Positions 1 to 6,473 of a stretch of 7,823 bases of DNA are shown one piece after another. Made by a program: the position numbers and the translations under genes. The stretch is from Acidobacteria bacterium AH-259-G07 (GTDB lineage Bacteria > Acidobacteriota > UBA6911 > RPQK01 > JADFOI01). The notes beneath the pieces were generated by a model. It was not told the origin of the DNA. It did not search any database and was given only the letters and a program-made list of their open reading frames with translations. Every line of letters starts with the position of its first letter. The first letter of the stretch is position 1. The stretch spans positions 1 to 7,823 of the forward strand of contig JALLON010000131.1 in NCBI GenBank assembly GCA_027717925.1. Reading direction: 5' to 3'.

Positions 1-439
1 GAGCTTCTACTTTTTCAATGATCGGTTCATCCTCGATGGTGACTTCTATCTTCTGCGGAGGCTCCTCTTCGGGAAGCTCGACTTTTCGGTAGCTTGCCTT
101 CCCTTTGCGCGGCATCAGAGACTTGGCCAGGGGGCTCACAGGATGTCTTTCTTCGACTTTTTTGGCTCTCTTCGGTGGTTTCCCGAGCTCTTTGATAGTT
201 TTTCTGGCTTTCGTTGCTGCCGTCTTTGTCCTTTCCTTCTTTTCCTTGGCTTTTTCCAGTTCCTGTTGTTCAAGGTCCAGGATCAGTTGCAGGCGGCGGC
301 GGATTCGATCAGCGATGTCGTGATCCACAGGGGTATCCGGTGACGGGACCCAAACGCCAATCTTTTTGAGTTCCATGATGACCAGCGAATTCTTCATTTC
401 GAATTCGGAGGCCAGCTTGCTAACCTTGATTTGCTCCAT
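1..439 (-). CDS. infB: Translation initiation factor IF-2, N-terminal part (runs off left edge)
   Basis: IF-2 is the GTPase that brings initiator fMet-tRNA to the 30S ribosome and promotes subunit joining. Only the first 146 codons are present. The start is the ATG at 437-439. Residues 1-50 form the small IF-2 N-terminal helical domain: it begins MEQIKVSKLASEFEM, followed by a helix ending in LKKIGVWV and then HDIADRIRRRL. After it comes a highly charged Lys/Glu-rich linker (about residues 55-146, with EKAKEKKERTK and later acidic EEEPPQK), the usual variable linker ahead of the G domain. The GTPase domain lies outside the window, so the call rests on the N-terminal domain plus position. The gene follows nusA after 27 bp in the classic rimP-nusA-infB order. 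The ribosome binding site is weak (GAGAA just before ATG; AAAGG further up), suggesting translation coupled to nusA. Confidence 0.9.
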   Translation of the reverse strand, partial: MEQIKVSKLASEFEMKNSLVIMELKKIGVWVPSPDTPVDHDIADRIRRRLQLILDLEQQELEKAKEKKERTKTAATKARKTIKELGKPPKRAKKVEERHPVSPLAKSLMPRKGKASYRKVELPEEEPPQKIEVTIEDEPIIEKVEA

Positions 440-466
440 TTCTCGTTCTGGGAAACCTTTCTATTC

Positions 467-1756
467 TTAATTCGCGGTGGACTCAGTACCGGGTGAGCCA
501 GAACTAAATGCTTGGGCCGCGGCAATTAGCTTCTCGGCGGTTTTCTTAGCGATTCCAGGAATTGCAGCGAGGTCTTCTGCCGACTTCGAGGCTAGATCTT
601 GAATTGACTTAATGCCTGCTTCGTTCAATCGGGTTTGAGTCTTTTCCCCCACGCCTGCCAAGTTGGAAAGGGGTTCAGGCACCGAGGCAGCAGCGAGCTG
701 CTCCAGTCGTCTCAGTATTTGTTGTTTCTTTTCTTCTTCACTGGTGATATTGATTTCCCAGCCCATCAGCTTGGAAGCGAGGCGAACATTCTGGCCTTTT
801 TTACCGATGGCCAACGAAAGTTGATCTTCCGCAACAATCACTTCCAAGACTTTTTCAATAGGTTCGGCAATCAAAACCTTGGAGATTTTGGCTGGGTTAA
901 GAGCATTAATCGTATATTCAAGGATATCGTCTGAGTATTGAATAATATCGATCTTCTCCCCACGCAGCTCGCGAATAACTGCGTTGATGCGGCTTCCCTT
1001 CATGCCGACAGAAGCGCCTACAGGATCGACAGCCACATCGTTACTGGCCACGGCTACTTTGGCGCGTTCGCCCCCCTCTCGCACCGCGTTTTTAATCACA
1101 ACCGTACCGTCATACACTTCAGGAATTTCTATCTCGAACAGGCGGATCAATAGGCTGGGATCACTTCTCGATACAACGATTTGAGGTCCTTTTGAGAGGC
1201 GATGAACCTTGATGATGACTGCTCGAATTCGGTCCCCTAACTTGTATGGCTCATTCTGAGACTGTTCATTGTAGGGCAAAATTGCTTCTGTCCTTCCGAT
1301 GTCAAGGATGATGTCTCCTCCTTCAATGCGGCGAACAATGCCGTTAACCAGGTGGCCCATCTGCTCGGAAAACTCGCCGAAGATAATCTCGCGTTCCGCT
1401 TCACGGACTTTCTGGAAGATAACCTGTTTGGCTGTCTGGGCAGCGATTCGACCCAATTCAACAGTTGGCTTTGGAATTTCAATGTACTCGTCTACTTCAA
1501 AAGTCTTATCGACCTTCAGAGCTTCCTTGAGTGACATCTCAGTTGCCTCGTCGGTTACCTCTTCAACAATTCTCTTGACGGCGAAAACATCAATCGTTCC
1601 TGTTTCCGGGTCGTAACGGGCCTGCAAGTCCTCGTCGGTTTTGAAATACTTTTTTGCCGCTGCGATCATCGCATCTTCCAGGGCCTCCTGTATGATCTGC
1701 GCGTCGATGCCCTTTTCTCGGCTAATCTGTTCAATAGTTTGATTTAAGAGATTCAC
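467..1756 (-). CDS. nusA: Transcription termination/antitermination factor NusA
   Basis: NusA binds RNA polymerase and nascent RNA in the cytoplasm and modulates pausing, intrinsic termination and antitermination. Domain order in the 429 residues: N-terminal RNAP-binding domain (about 1-125, with TIEQISREKGID near the start), S1 domain (about 135-198), KH1 (about 228-275, GMKG loop at 251-254), KH2 (about 300-340, GKKG loop at 318-321, followed by QNVRLASKLMGWEINI), and one C-terminal helix-hairpin-helix domain (about 362-415, with LAGVGEKT and IPGIAKKTAEKL). It has a single C-terminal repeat, unlike the two acidic repeats of the longer E. coli protein. The start is GTG. No ATG, GTG or TTG lies in frame between it and the upstream in-frame TAA, so this start is forced. 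An AGG three bases before it is the only nearby SD-like signal. It lies 114 bp downstream of rimP and 27 bp upstream of infB. Confidence 0.97.
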   Translation of the reverse strand: MNLLNQTIEQISREKGIDAQIIQEALEDAMIAAAKKYFKTDEDLQARYDPETGTIDVFAVKRIVEEVTDEATEMSLKEALKVDKTFEVDEYIEIPKPTVELGRIAAQTAKQVIFQKVREAEREIIFGEFSEQMGHLVNGIVRRIEGGDIILDIGRTEAILPYNEQSQNEPYKLGDRIRAVIIKVHRLSKGPQIVVSRSDPSLLIRLFEIEIPEVYDGTVVIKNAVREGGERAKVAVASNDVAVDPVGASVGMKGSRINAVIRELRGEKIDIIQYSDDILEYTINALNPAKISKVLIAEPIEKVLEVIVAEDQLSLAIGKKGQNVRLASKLMGWEINITSEEEKKQQILRRLEQLAAASVPEPLSNLAGVGEKTQTRLNEAGIKSIQDLASKSAEDLAAIPGIAKKTAEKLIAAAQAFSSGSPGTESTAN

Positions 1757-1792
1757 AATCCTGTCACAGACCTCATTTTTCTTTTCACTGAT

Positions 1793-1825
1793 TATGGATT
1801 CAACCGTCTTGGATTCAAATCCATA
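1793..1825 (-). repeat. Inverted repeats with alternative pairings in the rimP-nusA spacer
   Basis: On the minus strand TATGGATT (1825-1818) can pair with AATCCATA (1800-1793), 8 bp with a 17-base loop. The same GGATT can instead pair with the nearer AATCC (1815-1811) in GGATT-TG-AATCC. TTGAATCC is also a direct repeat 15 bases apart. There is no T-tract, so it is not a terminator. It could be an RNA structure in front of nusA or a protein-binding site. The 114-bp spacer otherwise shows only a tiny ORF overlapping the nusA start. Confidence 0.45.
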
Positions 1826-1870
1826 GCCAGTTTCTTTTAACTCAGAAGTCGAATCTTAAATCCGGTCTTC

Positions 1871-2329
1871 CTAATCAAACCGATAGACTAGGTTAGCGCT
1901 CTTTATCTTGTTAAAAGGAATCTGATACTGTCTTTCATCGCATTCTAATTTTAGAATACCCTCTGAAAAATTCTGGATAAAACCGGTGAACTTTTTCCGA
2001 CTTTCTACCTTTTCTGTAGTGAGCAAACGGATCTCCTTACCCACGAAGCGTTGGTAGTCCGATTCCTTAAAGAGCGGACGTTCTATGCCAGGGGAAGAAA
2101 CCTCCAATACGTAGTGGTGCGGAATCAAATCCTCCACATCCAGCAAGACGCTCACGTGTTTGCTGACTTTCGCGCAGTCTTTGAGGTTTACTCCGCCTGG
2201 TTTGTCGATATAAATTCTAAGCACCGAAGATGTTCCCTTGGGTTGATATTCAATGTGTACGAGCTCGACTCCTTCCTCCTCAACGACCTCTCTTAGGGCG
2301 CGTCCGGCGCGTGCAGCCATATCCATCAT
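1871..2329 (-). CDS. rimP: Ribosome maturation factor RimP
   Basis: RimP is needed for maturation of the 30S ribosomal subunit. The 152-residue protein has the usual family length and two domains. The N-terminal alpha/beta domain contains VELVHIEY and then LRIYIDKPGGVNLKDC (37-52). The family signature YVLEVSSPGIERPL is at 73-86. The C-terminal small beta-barrel (about 88-152) includes FTGFIQNF and IPFNKIKSANLVYRFD. Three in-frame ATGs are close together (2329, 2326 and 2320). An AGAGG at 2335-2339 sits 5 bases before the first and 8 before the second, so the second ATG is equally plausible. It is the first gene of the rimP-nusA-infB operon, preceded by a promoter and a terminator-like leader hairpin. 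Confidence 0.96.
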   Translation of the reverse strand: MMDMAARAGRALREVVEEEGVELVHIEYQPKGTSSVLRIYIDKPGGVNLKDCAKVSKHVSVLLDVEDLIPHHYVLEVSSPGIERPLFKESDYQRFVGKEIRLLTTEKVESRKKFTGFIQNFSEGILKLECDERQYQIPFNKIKSANLVYRFD

Positions 2330-2334
2330 ATTGA

Positions 2335-2339
2335 CCTCT
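2335..2339 (-). promoter_or_regulatory. Ribosome binding site of rimP
   Basis: AGAGG on the minus strand lies 5 bases upstream of the ATG at 2329 and 8 bases upstream of the ATG at 2326. It begins only six bases after the end of the T-rich tail of the leader hairpin, so folding of the leader could also affect access to it. Confidence 0.6.
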
Positions 2340-2340
2340 A

Positions 2341-2367
2341 AAACAAAAAAGTGGGCGTGAGCCCACT
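2341..2367 (-). terminator. Terminator-like leader hairpin (putative attenuator) upstream of rimP
   Basis: On the minus strand AGTGGGC (2367-2361), loop TCAC, then GCCCACT (2356-2350), running straight into TTTTTGTTTT. This is a perfect 7-bp GC-rich stem with a four-base loop and a U-tract, the form of an intrinsic terminator. It lies downstream of the predicted promoter and only about 20 bases before the rimP start, with no gene between promoter and hairpin. It therefore cannot simply end an upstream transcript and is best read as an attenuator. A terminator-like rimP leader is an established idea for rimP-nusA-infB operons in gamma-proteobacteria. Equivalence here is inferred from position and shape. 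The 5-bp stem immediately upstream (CTCTA/TAGAG) overlaps the first two bases of this stem and could compete with it. Confidence 0.75.
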
Positions 2368-2379
2368 CTATGAATAGAG
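2366..2379 (-). repeat. Short inverted repeat overlapping the attenuator stem
   Basis: CTCTAT-TC-ATAGAG on the minus strand (perfect 6-bp inverted repeat, 2-base centre). As RNA it would fold as a 5-bp stem with a four-base loop. It shares bases 2366-2367 with the 5' side of the terminator-like stem, so it may be a weak competing hairpin or a DNA operator near the transcription start. Confidence 0.4.
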
Positions 2380-2392
2380 GGATGTCAAAAGG

Positions 2393-2421
2393 AGTATATG
2401 TGATGGGGTGGTTGAATTCAA
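2393..2421 (-). promoter_or_regulatory. Predicted sigma70-type promoter of rimP-nusA-infB
   Basis: On the minus strand a -35 box TTGAAT (2421-2416, 4 of 6 consensus) and a -10 box TATACT (2398-2393, 5 of 6) are separated by exactly 17 bases. Transcription would start near 2386, giving a leader of about 57 bases that contains the attenuator hairpin. The -35 box lies within the perfect 10-bp palindrome TTGAATTCAA (2412-2421), which could be an operator or chance. Confidence 0.6.
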
Positions 2422-2440
2422 CTGATGGATCATGACAAAG

Positions 2441-2471
2441 ACACAGAGAACACAGAGTTTTTGACTCTGTG
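2441..2471. repeat. ACACAGAG direct repeat plus 8-bp hairpin after the exported M16 gene
   Basis: ACACAGAG occurs twice nine bases apart (2441-2448 and 2450-2457). CACAGAGT (2451-2458) then forms a perfect 8-bp inverted repeat with ACTCTGTG (2464-2471) across a five-base loop. On the minus strand the hairpin starts two bases after the TAA of the M16-like gene and is followed by a T-rich but interrupted tail, so it may work as a weak terminator between that gene and the rimP promoter. Motifs of this CACAGAG/CTCTGTG type recur between genes in many environmental bacterial genomes (from memory). Confidence 0.6.
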
Positions 2472-2472
2472 G

Positions 2473-3840
2473 TTATCTCATCTTGACGGATCCGATCTCA
2501 TCCAACTCGGCCTTGAGCTGATCACTGGGGCCCGCAACGAGCAGAAGAAAATTTTGGAGGGAAACATATCTCTGGACCACATTCGCAAAATGTTTAGGTG
2601 TCACTCGGTTGAGGCGAGTACCGTAATGAGTAATGAAGTTTATGCCTAGATTGTAGAGGTTGGTCTCCAACAATCTGTAAAGGCGAGGAACAGGCTGCTC
2701 AAGGGAGGCTGTCAACTCCAGGTGCGCTAGTTGTTTTGCTTCCTCAAACTTTTGGACATCAATGCGGCCGTCTTGGAGATCTTGCACCCAATCTTCGAGC
2801 TTTTGAAAATAGGCCATAAGCTGTTGGGCAGGGGCTTGGATCTTAAGTTGCAGATAGCCTGGCATTATGCCAGCTTCCAGTTGAAACGAAGCCTGAATCT
2901 GGTTTTCAGAAGCGATCTGATCTGCCCACGCCGGCAAGGAAAGTGTCAAGTATTGTTCTAAAATCTTGAGTGCGTAGTAATCACGAGAGCCCTTTTCAAC
3001 ACTCAGGTTTCCCCAGCGAAATAGGCTGTCCGCGGAAGGAGAATCTATCAATAGAATCCGCTGTCCTTTGGGTGGCTCTGCTTTTCTGAACGTAAAGGGT
3101 AAGGGCTTGTTCTTGACCCAGCTTCCCCAGCGACGGCTCAATGCTGTGAAAACACCATCCCGGTCCCCGGAATAATAAAATGCCAGCTGTGCCTGATTAG
3201 GCAGAAAGAGCTTTCGATATTGTATCTTGAGGTCTGTGAGATAGAGGTTTCTCAGGGTCTCAGCGGTGCCTTTGACCGAATGTGCGTAAGGATTTGCTTG
3301 GAAGAGTTCAGCTAAAAAGAGTTCCTGAGTAAGAACTTGCGGATGTTTGCGTTCTTTTTCGATTTCTTGGACGAGCTGATCGCGAAGACGTTCGAAAGTT
3401 TCTTCGAGAAACTTGGGTCGGACAATCATTTCACCCAATAGGCTTAAGACATCAACGACGCGGTCGATTGGAGCACTTCCAAAGAAAAAAATGGCATCCC
3501 ACTCGACTTCAAAGTGCAGCTCAGCACCGAGTTGTTGCAGATTACGTTGAATCGGAAGACCGCTTTGGTTCTCGGCTTCTTCCAGAATCATCCAAGTCGT
3601 GAGGTAAGTCACTCCCCATTTTTCGATCGGATCAAAGGCCGCTCCGTTTTTGATCATTAGAACAAAAGGGGCTCGAGGCTCGCTGCCGGGTAGGAACAGG
3701 ATCTCCATCCCATTCAGTAACGACTGTTTATAAAATTCGGGCGCTGAGATTTGACCACGGCTCTCGGCCCAAAGAGGGTTTGGGGATATAATCGAAAGCG
3801 TGATCAACGCAAACAGGAGAGGACTGACCCGGAATGACAT
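2473..3840 (-). CDS. Exported M16-family peptidase homologue lacking catalytic residues
   Basis: The 455-residue protein has the two-domain M16 (insulinase/processing peptidase) fold by similarity: NGMEILFLPGSEPRAPFVLMIKNGAAFD resembles the first strands, and later come FLPNQAQLAFYYSGD and the ALKILEQYL helix. The zinc-binding HxxEH site is replaced by YLTTW (residues 79-83 from this start), and the arginine and tyrosine of the R/Y motif are not visible in the second half (segment IASENQIQAS). It should therefore be a pseudoenzyme. Starting at the ATG at 3840 gives a clear signal peptide, MSFRVSPLLFALITLS... ending near NPLWA, so it is probably periplasmic. A longer start at 3882 would add 14 residues and spoil the signal peptide. 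The SD is poor (GGGG touching ATG). It is divergent from, and overlaps the 5' end of, the active M16 gene, suggesting a regulatory or partner role that I infer only from context. Confidence 0.8.
   Translation of the reverse strand: MSFRVSPLLFALITLSIISPNPLWAESRGQISAPEFYKQSLLNGMEILFLPGSEPRAPFVLMIKNGAAFDPIEKWGVTYLTTWMILEEAENQSGLPIQRNLQQLGAELHFEVEWDAIFFFGSAPIDRVVDVLSLLGEMIVRPKFLEETFERLRDQLVQEIEKERKHPQVLTQELFLAELFQANPYAHSVKGTAETLRNLYLTDLKIQYRKLFLPNQAQLAFYYSGDRDGVFTALSRRWGSWVKNKPLPFTFRKAEPPKGQRILLIDSPSADSLFRWGNLSVEKGSRDYYALKILEQYLTLSLPAWADQIASENQIQASFQLEAGIMPGYLQLKIQAPAQQLMAYFQKLEDWVQDLQDGRIDVQKFEEAKQLAHLELTASLEQPVPRLYRLLETNLYNLGINFITHYGTRLNRVTPKHFANVVQRYVSLQNFLLLVAGPSDQLKAELDEIGSVKMR
3787..3792 (+). 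promoter_or_regulatory. Possible -10 box for the M16-M16-pal operon
   Basis: A perfect TATAAT lies inside the signal-peptide codons of the divergent gene. No good -35 box is at 16-18 bases; TTGACC at 3751 is 30 bases away. The predicted transcription start (about 3799) falls at the GTG at 3800, which would make that start leaderless. Alternatively it gives a short leader containing AGGAGAGG at 3815-3822. Confidence 0.35.
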
Positions 3841-5164
3841 CCCCAGACATTTTAGTAGAAAAAAAAGTGAGTGGGCAAACATCCAGTCAACAAGTTTCTC
3901 TATCCAGGAGGTTCAAAAGCACCGTTTGCGAAATGGGCTGACCATCTTAACGCGGGAAGATCATGCCGTTCCGATTGTCTGCACGATGGTCTGGTATCGG
4001 GTAGGATCCCGATTCGAAAGGCCCGGTATTACAGGTATTTCTCATTTCCTCGAACACATGATGTTCAAGGGGACTGAACGATATCAAAAGGGAGAAATTG
4101 ACTGCGTCACGGCGCGTCAGGGGGGGAGTAACAATGCTTTTACGTCAAATGACTACACGGCCTACTACTTTATATTCGCTTCGGACCGCTGGTGGCCGGC
4201 CTTGGAGATCGAGGCGGATCGAATGAGAAACAATCTGTTTGATCCCCAAGAGTTCGAGTTAGAGAGAAGGGTCATCCTTGAAGAGTTGAAAATGGAATTA
4301 GACAATCCCTGGGGAGCTCTTCGTCAGGCGGTGGAGATCCACTCCTTCGAGACTCATCCTTACAGGTTCCCGGTCATAGGAATTTATGAGGATTTGCTGT
4401 CCATAACGCCCGAGCAGATGATCGAGCATTATCACCGTTTTTACTCCCCCACCAATGCCACTCTCGTTCTGGTGGGGGACTTCCACACAGAAGAAGTGCT
4501 GCAACGAGTGGAACAACTCTTTGGTCATCTGCCCCAGGGGGAGGTTCCGTCGCCCGTCACGGTCTTAGAACGCCGGCGAACAACTCAAATTAGGCTGGAA
4601 CTAAAAAGGCCCACGCACATCCCCAGAATGTTCATTGCTTTTCCGGCGCCTTCGGTTCGACAGAAGGAGCATTATGCGCTTCATATCCTGGACAAAATAT
4701 TGTCCGAAGGAAAGCTTTCACGCCTTTATCGCAGGTTGATCGAAGGGGAGCGAGTGGCTTCACTAGTGACCACGGAGTTCTTTGAAACCTATGACCCTTA
4801 TCTTTTCTTCATCCGTGTCGCACTTCACCAAGGGATGGATCTGGGGAGAGTGGAAGCCTTAATCTTCGATGAGATAGCCAGGCTCGGCCAAACGATGGTC
4901 TCAGAAAGGGAACTGAGACGGGCAAAAAACCAGTGCCTTACCCAGTTGCTGAGCAGCTTTGAAACAACACTCGATCAAGCGATCCAACTTGGACTAATGG
5001 AAACTCACGAGCGCTACCAGTACTGGTCTGATTACGCTCAGCAGATCAATCAGCTCACTGCCGAGGAGATTCGAGGGGTGGCGGAGGAATACTGGACTCC
5101 TGAACAGGCGACTGTCGGAATCTTATCCAATGAAATCGGTGAAGAGGAAAAAGGTTCGCTATAG
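3800..5164 (+). CDS. M16B zinc metallopeptidase, catalytic (HxxEH) subunit
   Basis: Zinc peptidase of the M16 family, with the inverted zinc motif HFLEH (H82, E85, H86 from this start) and a downstream glutamate in VILEELKME (E161/E162) as third ligand. Around it are VQKHRLRNGLTIL, VWYRVGSRFE and MMFKGT, all typical. The C-terminal domain has KILSEGKLSRLYRRL, but where the R/Y motif should be the residues are I314 and S321, so the substrate-binding pair is missing. That loss matches the gene 3' of it, which has the opposite pattern, implying a heterodimer. No signal peptide is visible, so the enzyme looks cytoplasmic. The start is uncertain. GTG at 3800 is the first possible codon after an in-frame TGA, has no SD, and overlaps the divergent gene. 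A TTG at 3926 would cut conserved sequence. An ATG at 3834 behind AGGAGAGG is in another frame, separated by an A8 run. Confidence 0.93.
   Translation: MINANRRGLTRNDIPRHFSRKKSEWANIQSTSFSIQEVQKHRLRNGLTILTREDHAVPIVCTMVWYRVGSRFERPGITGISHFLEHMMFKGTERYQKGEIDCVTARQGGSNNAFTSNDYTAYYFIFASDRWWPALEIEADRMRNNLFDPQEFELERRVILEELKMELDNPWGALRQAVEIHSFETHPYRFPVIGIYEDLLSITPEQMIEHYHRFYSPTNATLVLVGDFHTEEVLQRVEQLFGHLPQGEVPSPVTVLERRRTTQIRLELKRPTHIPRMFIAFPAPSVRQKEHYALHILDKILSEGKLSRLYRRLIEGERVASLVTTEFFETYDPYLFFIRVALHQGMDLGRVEALIFDEIARLGQTMVSERELRRAKNQCLTQLLSSFETTLDQAIQLGLMETHERYQYWSDYAQQINQLTAEEIRGVAEEYWTPEQATVGILSNEIGEEEKGSL
3815..3866 (+). other. Alternative initiation region with A8 slippery run for the catalytic M16 gene
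   Basis: AGGAGAGG (3815-3822) precedes an ATG at 3834 in the +1 frame. That frame reads MTSPDILVEKK up to a run of eight A (3859-3866). A one-base slip or indel in that run would join it to the conserved M16 frame (SEWANIQ...). Without a slip the frame ends at a TGA about 35 codons after the ATG. This may be transcriptional slippage, an assembly indel or coincidence. Confidence 0.25.
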
Positions 5165-6473
5165 AAGGCACTGCCTGGAGAATGATCTCCTTCTTCTGCT
5201 TTCCGAAAACCACCGGCTGCCCCTGGTTTCCATCAGCGCTTTTGTCCTAGCCGGCTTGGATCAGAACCCGCCTGACCGGCCCGGCATAGCAGCCCTCACT
5301 TCACGTCTGCTTGATGAGGGAACACAGAACCACGAAGCCCATGAAATTGCTGAAATTATTGAAGGCTCTGGGGGATGCCTGACGACCTTCAGTGAACGGG
5401 AATTAAGCGGGATATCTTTGTTCACCAGGTCAGAAGATCTGCACACAGCGTTAGAACTATTGCGAGAAATGCTTGTCTGCCCCATCTTCCCAGAAGATCG
5501 TTTCAAGCTGGAGAATGAAAAAGTACTCAGCCGACTTCAAGCCATGGATGATGACCCTCAAGTTGTTGCCGCCAACCGCTTCAATCGCTGGATCTACCAG
5601 GGGAGTCCATTGCAGTACCCCATCCTGGGGACTCAAGAAAGCGTCCATCAGCTGCAGGTCAGTGAGCTCAAGGAATTTCATCTTCAAAAATATGCTCCGC
5701 AGAATACCATTCTGGTGATTGTGGGTGCGATCGACGGGGATGATGCTCTTGCGCACGTTGCAGAGCAATTCTCAGATTGGCGAAATCCCGGGTTTTATCG
5801 AAGGGAGATCTCAGGCTTCCGCCGACAAACAGAACCTTCTTTGGATGAGTACTTTATGGACAAAGAACAAATTACAATTTTTCTAGGTCACCTGGGAGTA
5901 ACAAGAGACAGTCCCGATTATCACACTCTGCAGGTGATGGATGTTATTTTGGGCAGTGGTCCCGGTTTCACCAGCCGGATTCCCAGGAAACTTCGCGATG
6001 AGCAAGGTCTTGCCTATAGCACCTATAGTGACATTTCAGGCTCTAGTGGAATTTATCCAGGATGTTTTGTGGCCTTTGTCAGTACCTCGCCTGAAAATCA
6101 GCAGAAAGCCTTGGATGGTCTACTGTTCGAGATAGAGAATCTGGTTGAGAACGGAGTCACCTGCGAGGAATTGGCTGCCGCGCAGGATTTTCTCACCGGG
6201 AATTTTGTTTTCGAATTCCAGTCCAATGTGAGCGTCGCTCGCTTCCTCCTCGCAACCGAACTGTTTGGACTAGGGGAGGATTATCCCGAGCAGTACCCAC
6301 AGATCATTCGGGCCATCGACTGCGACGATGTCAGCCGGGTTGCCCGTCGATATTTGGATACGCTAAACTACACGACAGTGGTCGTTGGACCGATTCATGA
6401 CGACAAACCGCACAACCGATCGAAGCTGCCACCGCCACCAAGCGGTCAAACAAGAGACACGAGCAGCAATTAA
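5130..6473 (+). CDS. M16B peptidase homologue, non-catalytic R/Y subunit
   Basis: This 447-residue protein has a complete M16 two-domain layout: LLLLLSENHRLPLVSISAFVLAG in the first strands, QKYAPQNTILVIVG at the end of domain one, and DVILGSGPGFTSRIPRKLRDEQGLAYSTYS in domain two. The HxxEH position reads ALTSR (residues 55-59), so it cannot bind zinc. The R/Y motif is intact (R289 and Y296 in LRDEQGLAY). This is the mirror image of the preceding gene. Such pairs are established for bacterial M16B enzymes, where one subunit supplies zinc and the other binds the substrate C-terminus. The ATG start overlaps the end of the upstream gene by 35 bases, which suggests coupled translation and equal dosage. 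A GTG at 5139 is an alternative start. No signal peptide is seen. The last 25 or so residues form a polar, Pro-rich tail outside the fold. Confidence 0.93.
   Translation: MKSVKRKKVRYRRHCLENDLLLLLSENHRLPLVSISAFVLAGLDQNPPDRPGIAALTSRLLDEGTQNHEAHEIAEIIEGSGGCLTTFSERELSGISLFTRSEDLHTALELLREMLVCPIFPEDRFKLENEKVLSRLQAMDDDPQVVAANRFNRWIYQGSPLQYPILGTQESVHQLQVSELKEFHLQKYAPQNTILVIVGAIDGDDALAHVAEQFSDWRNPGFYRREISGFRRQTEPSLDEYFMDKEQITIFLGHLGVTRDSPDYHTLQVMDVILGSGPGFTSRIPRKLRDEQGLAYSTYSDISGSSGIYPGCFVAFVSTSPENQQKALDGLLFEIENLVENGVTCEELAAAQDFLTGNFVFEFQSNVSVARFLLATELFGLGEDYPEQYPQIIRAIDCDDVSRVARRYLDTLNYTTVVVGPIHDDKPHNRSKLPPPPSGQTRDTSSN

Noticed and set aside
105..343. Plus-strand ORFs opposite infB
   Set aside because: Shadows of the Lys/Glu-rich IF-2 linker; their Phe/Leu/Ser-rich translations are what antisense of such codons gives.
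635..1616. Several plus-strand ORFs inside nusA
   Set aside because: Antisense to strongly conserved NusA S1 and KH domains; no recognisable domains or ribosome binding sites.
2381..2390. TTGACA on the minus strand (2387-2382) as a second -35 box for rimP
   Set aside because: Perfect hexamer, but no -10 box lies 15-19 bases downstream; that interval falls in the GC-rich attenuator stem.
2425..2649. Plus-strand ORF of 74 residues across the gap and the end of the M16-like gene
   Set aside because: Mostly antisense to the M16-like gene and running through the CACAGAG hairpin; no SD and no family likeness.
3871..4077. GTG ORF of 68 residues at the 5' end of the catalytic M16 gene
   Set aside because: Out of frame with the conserved HFLEH frame and without SD; its continuation is a shadow.
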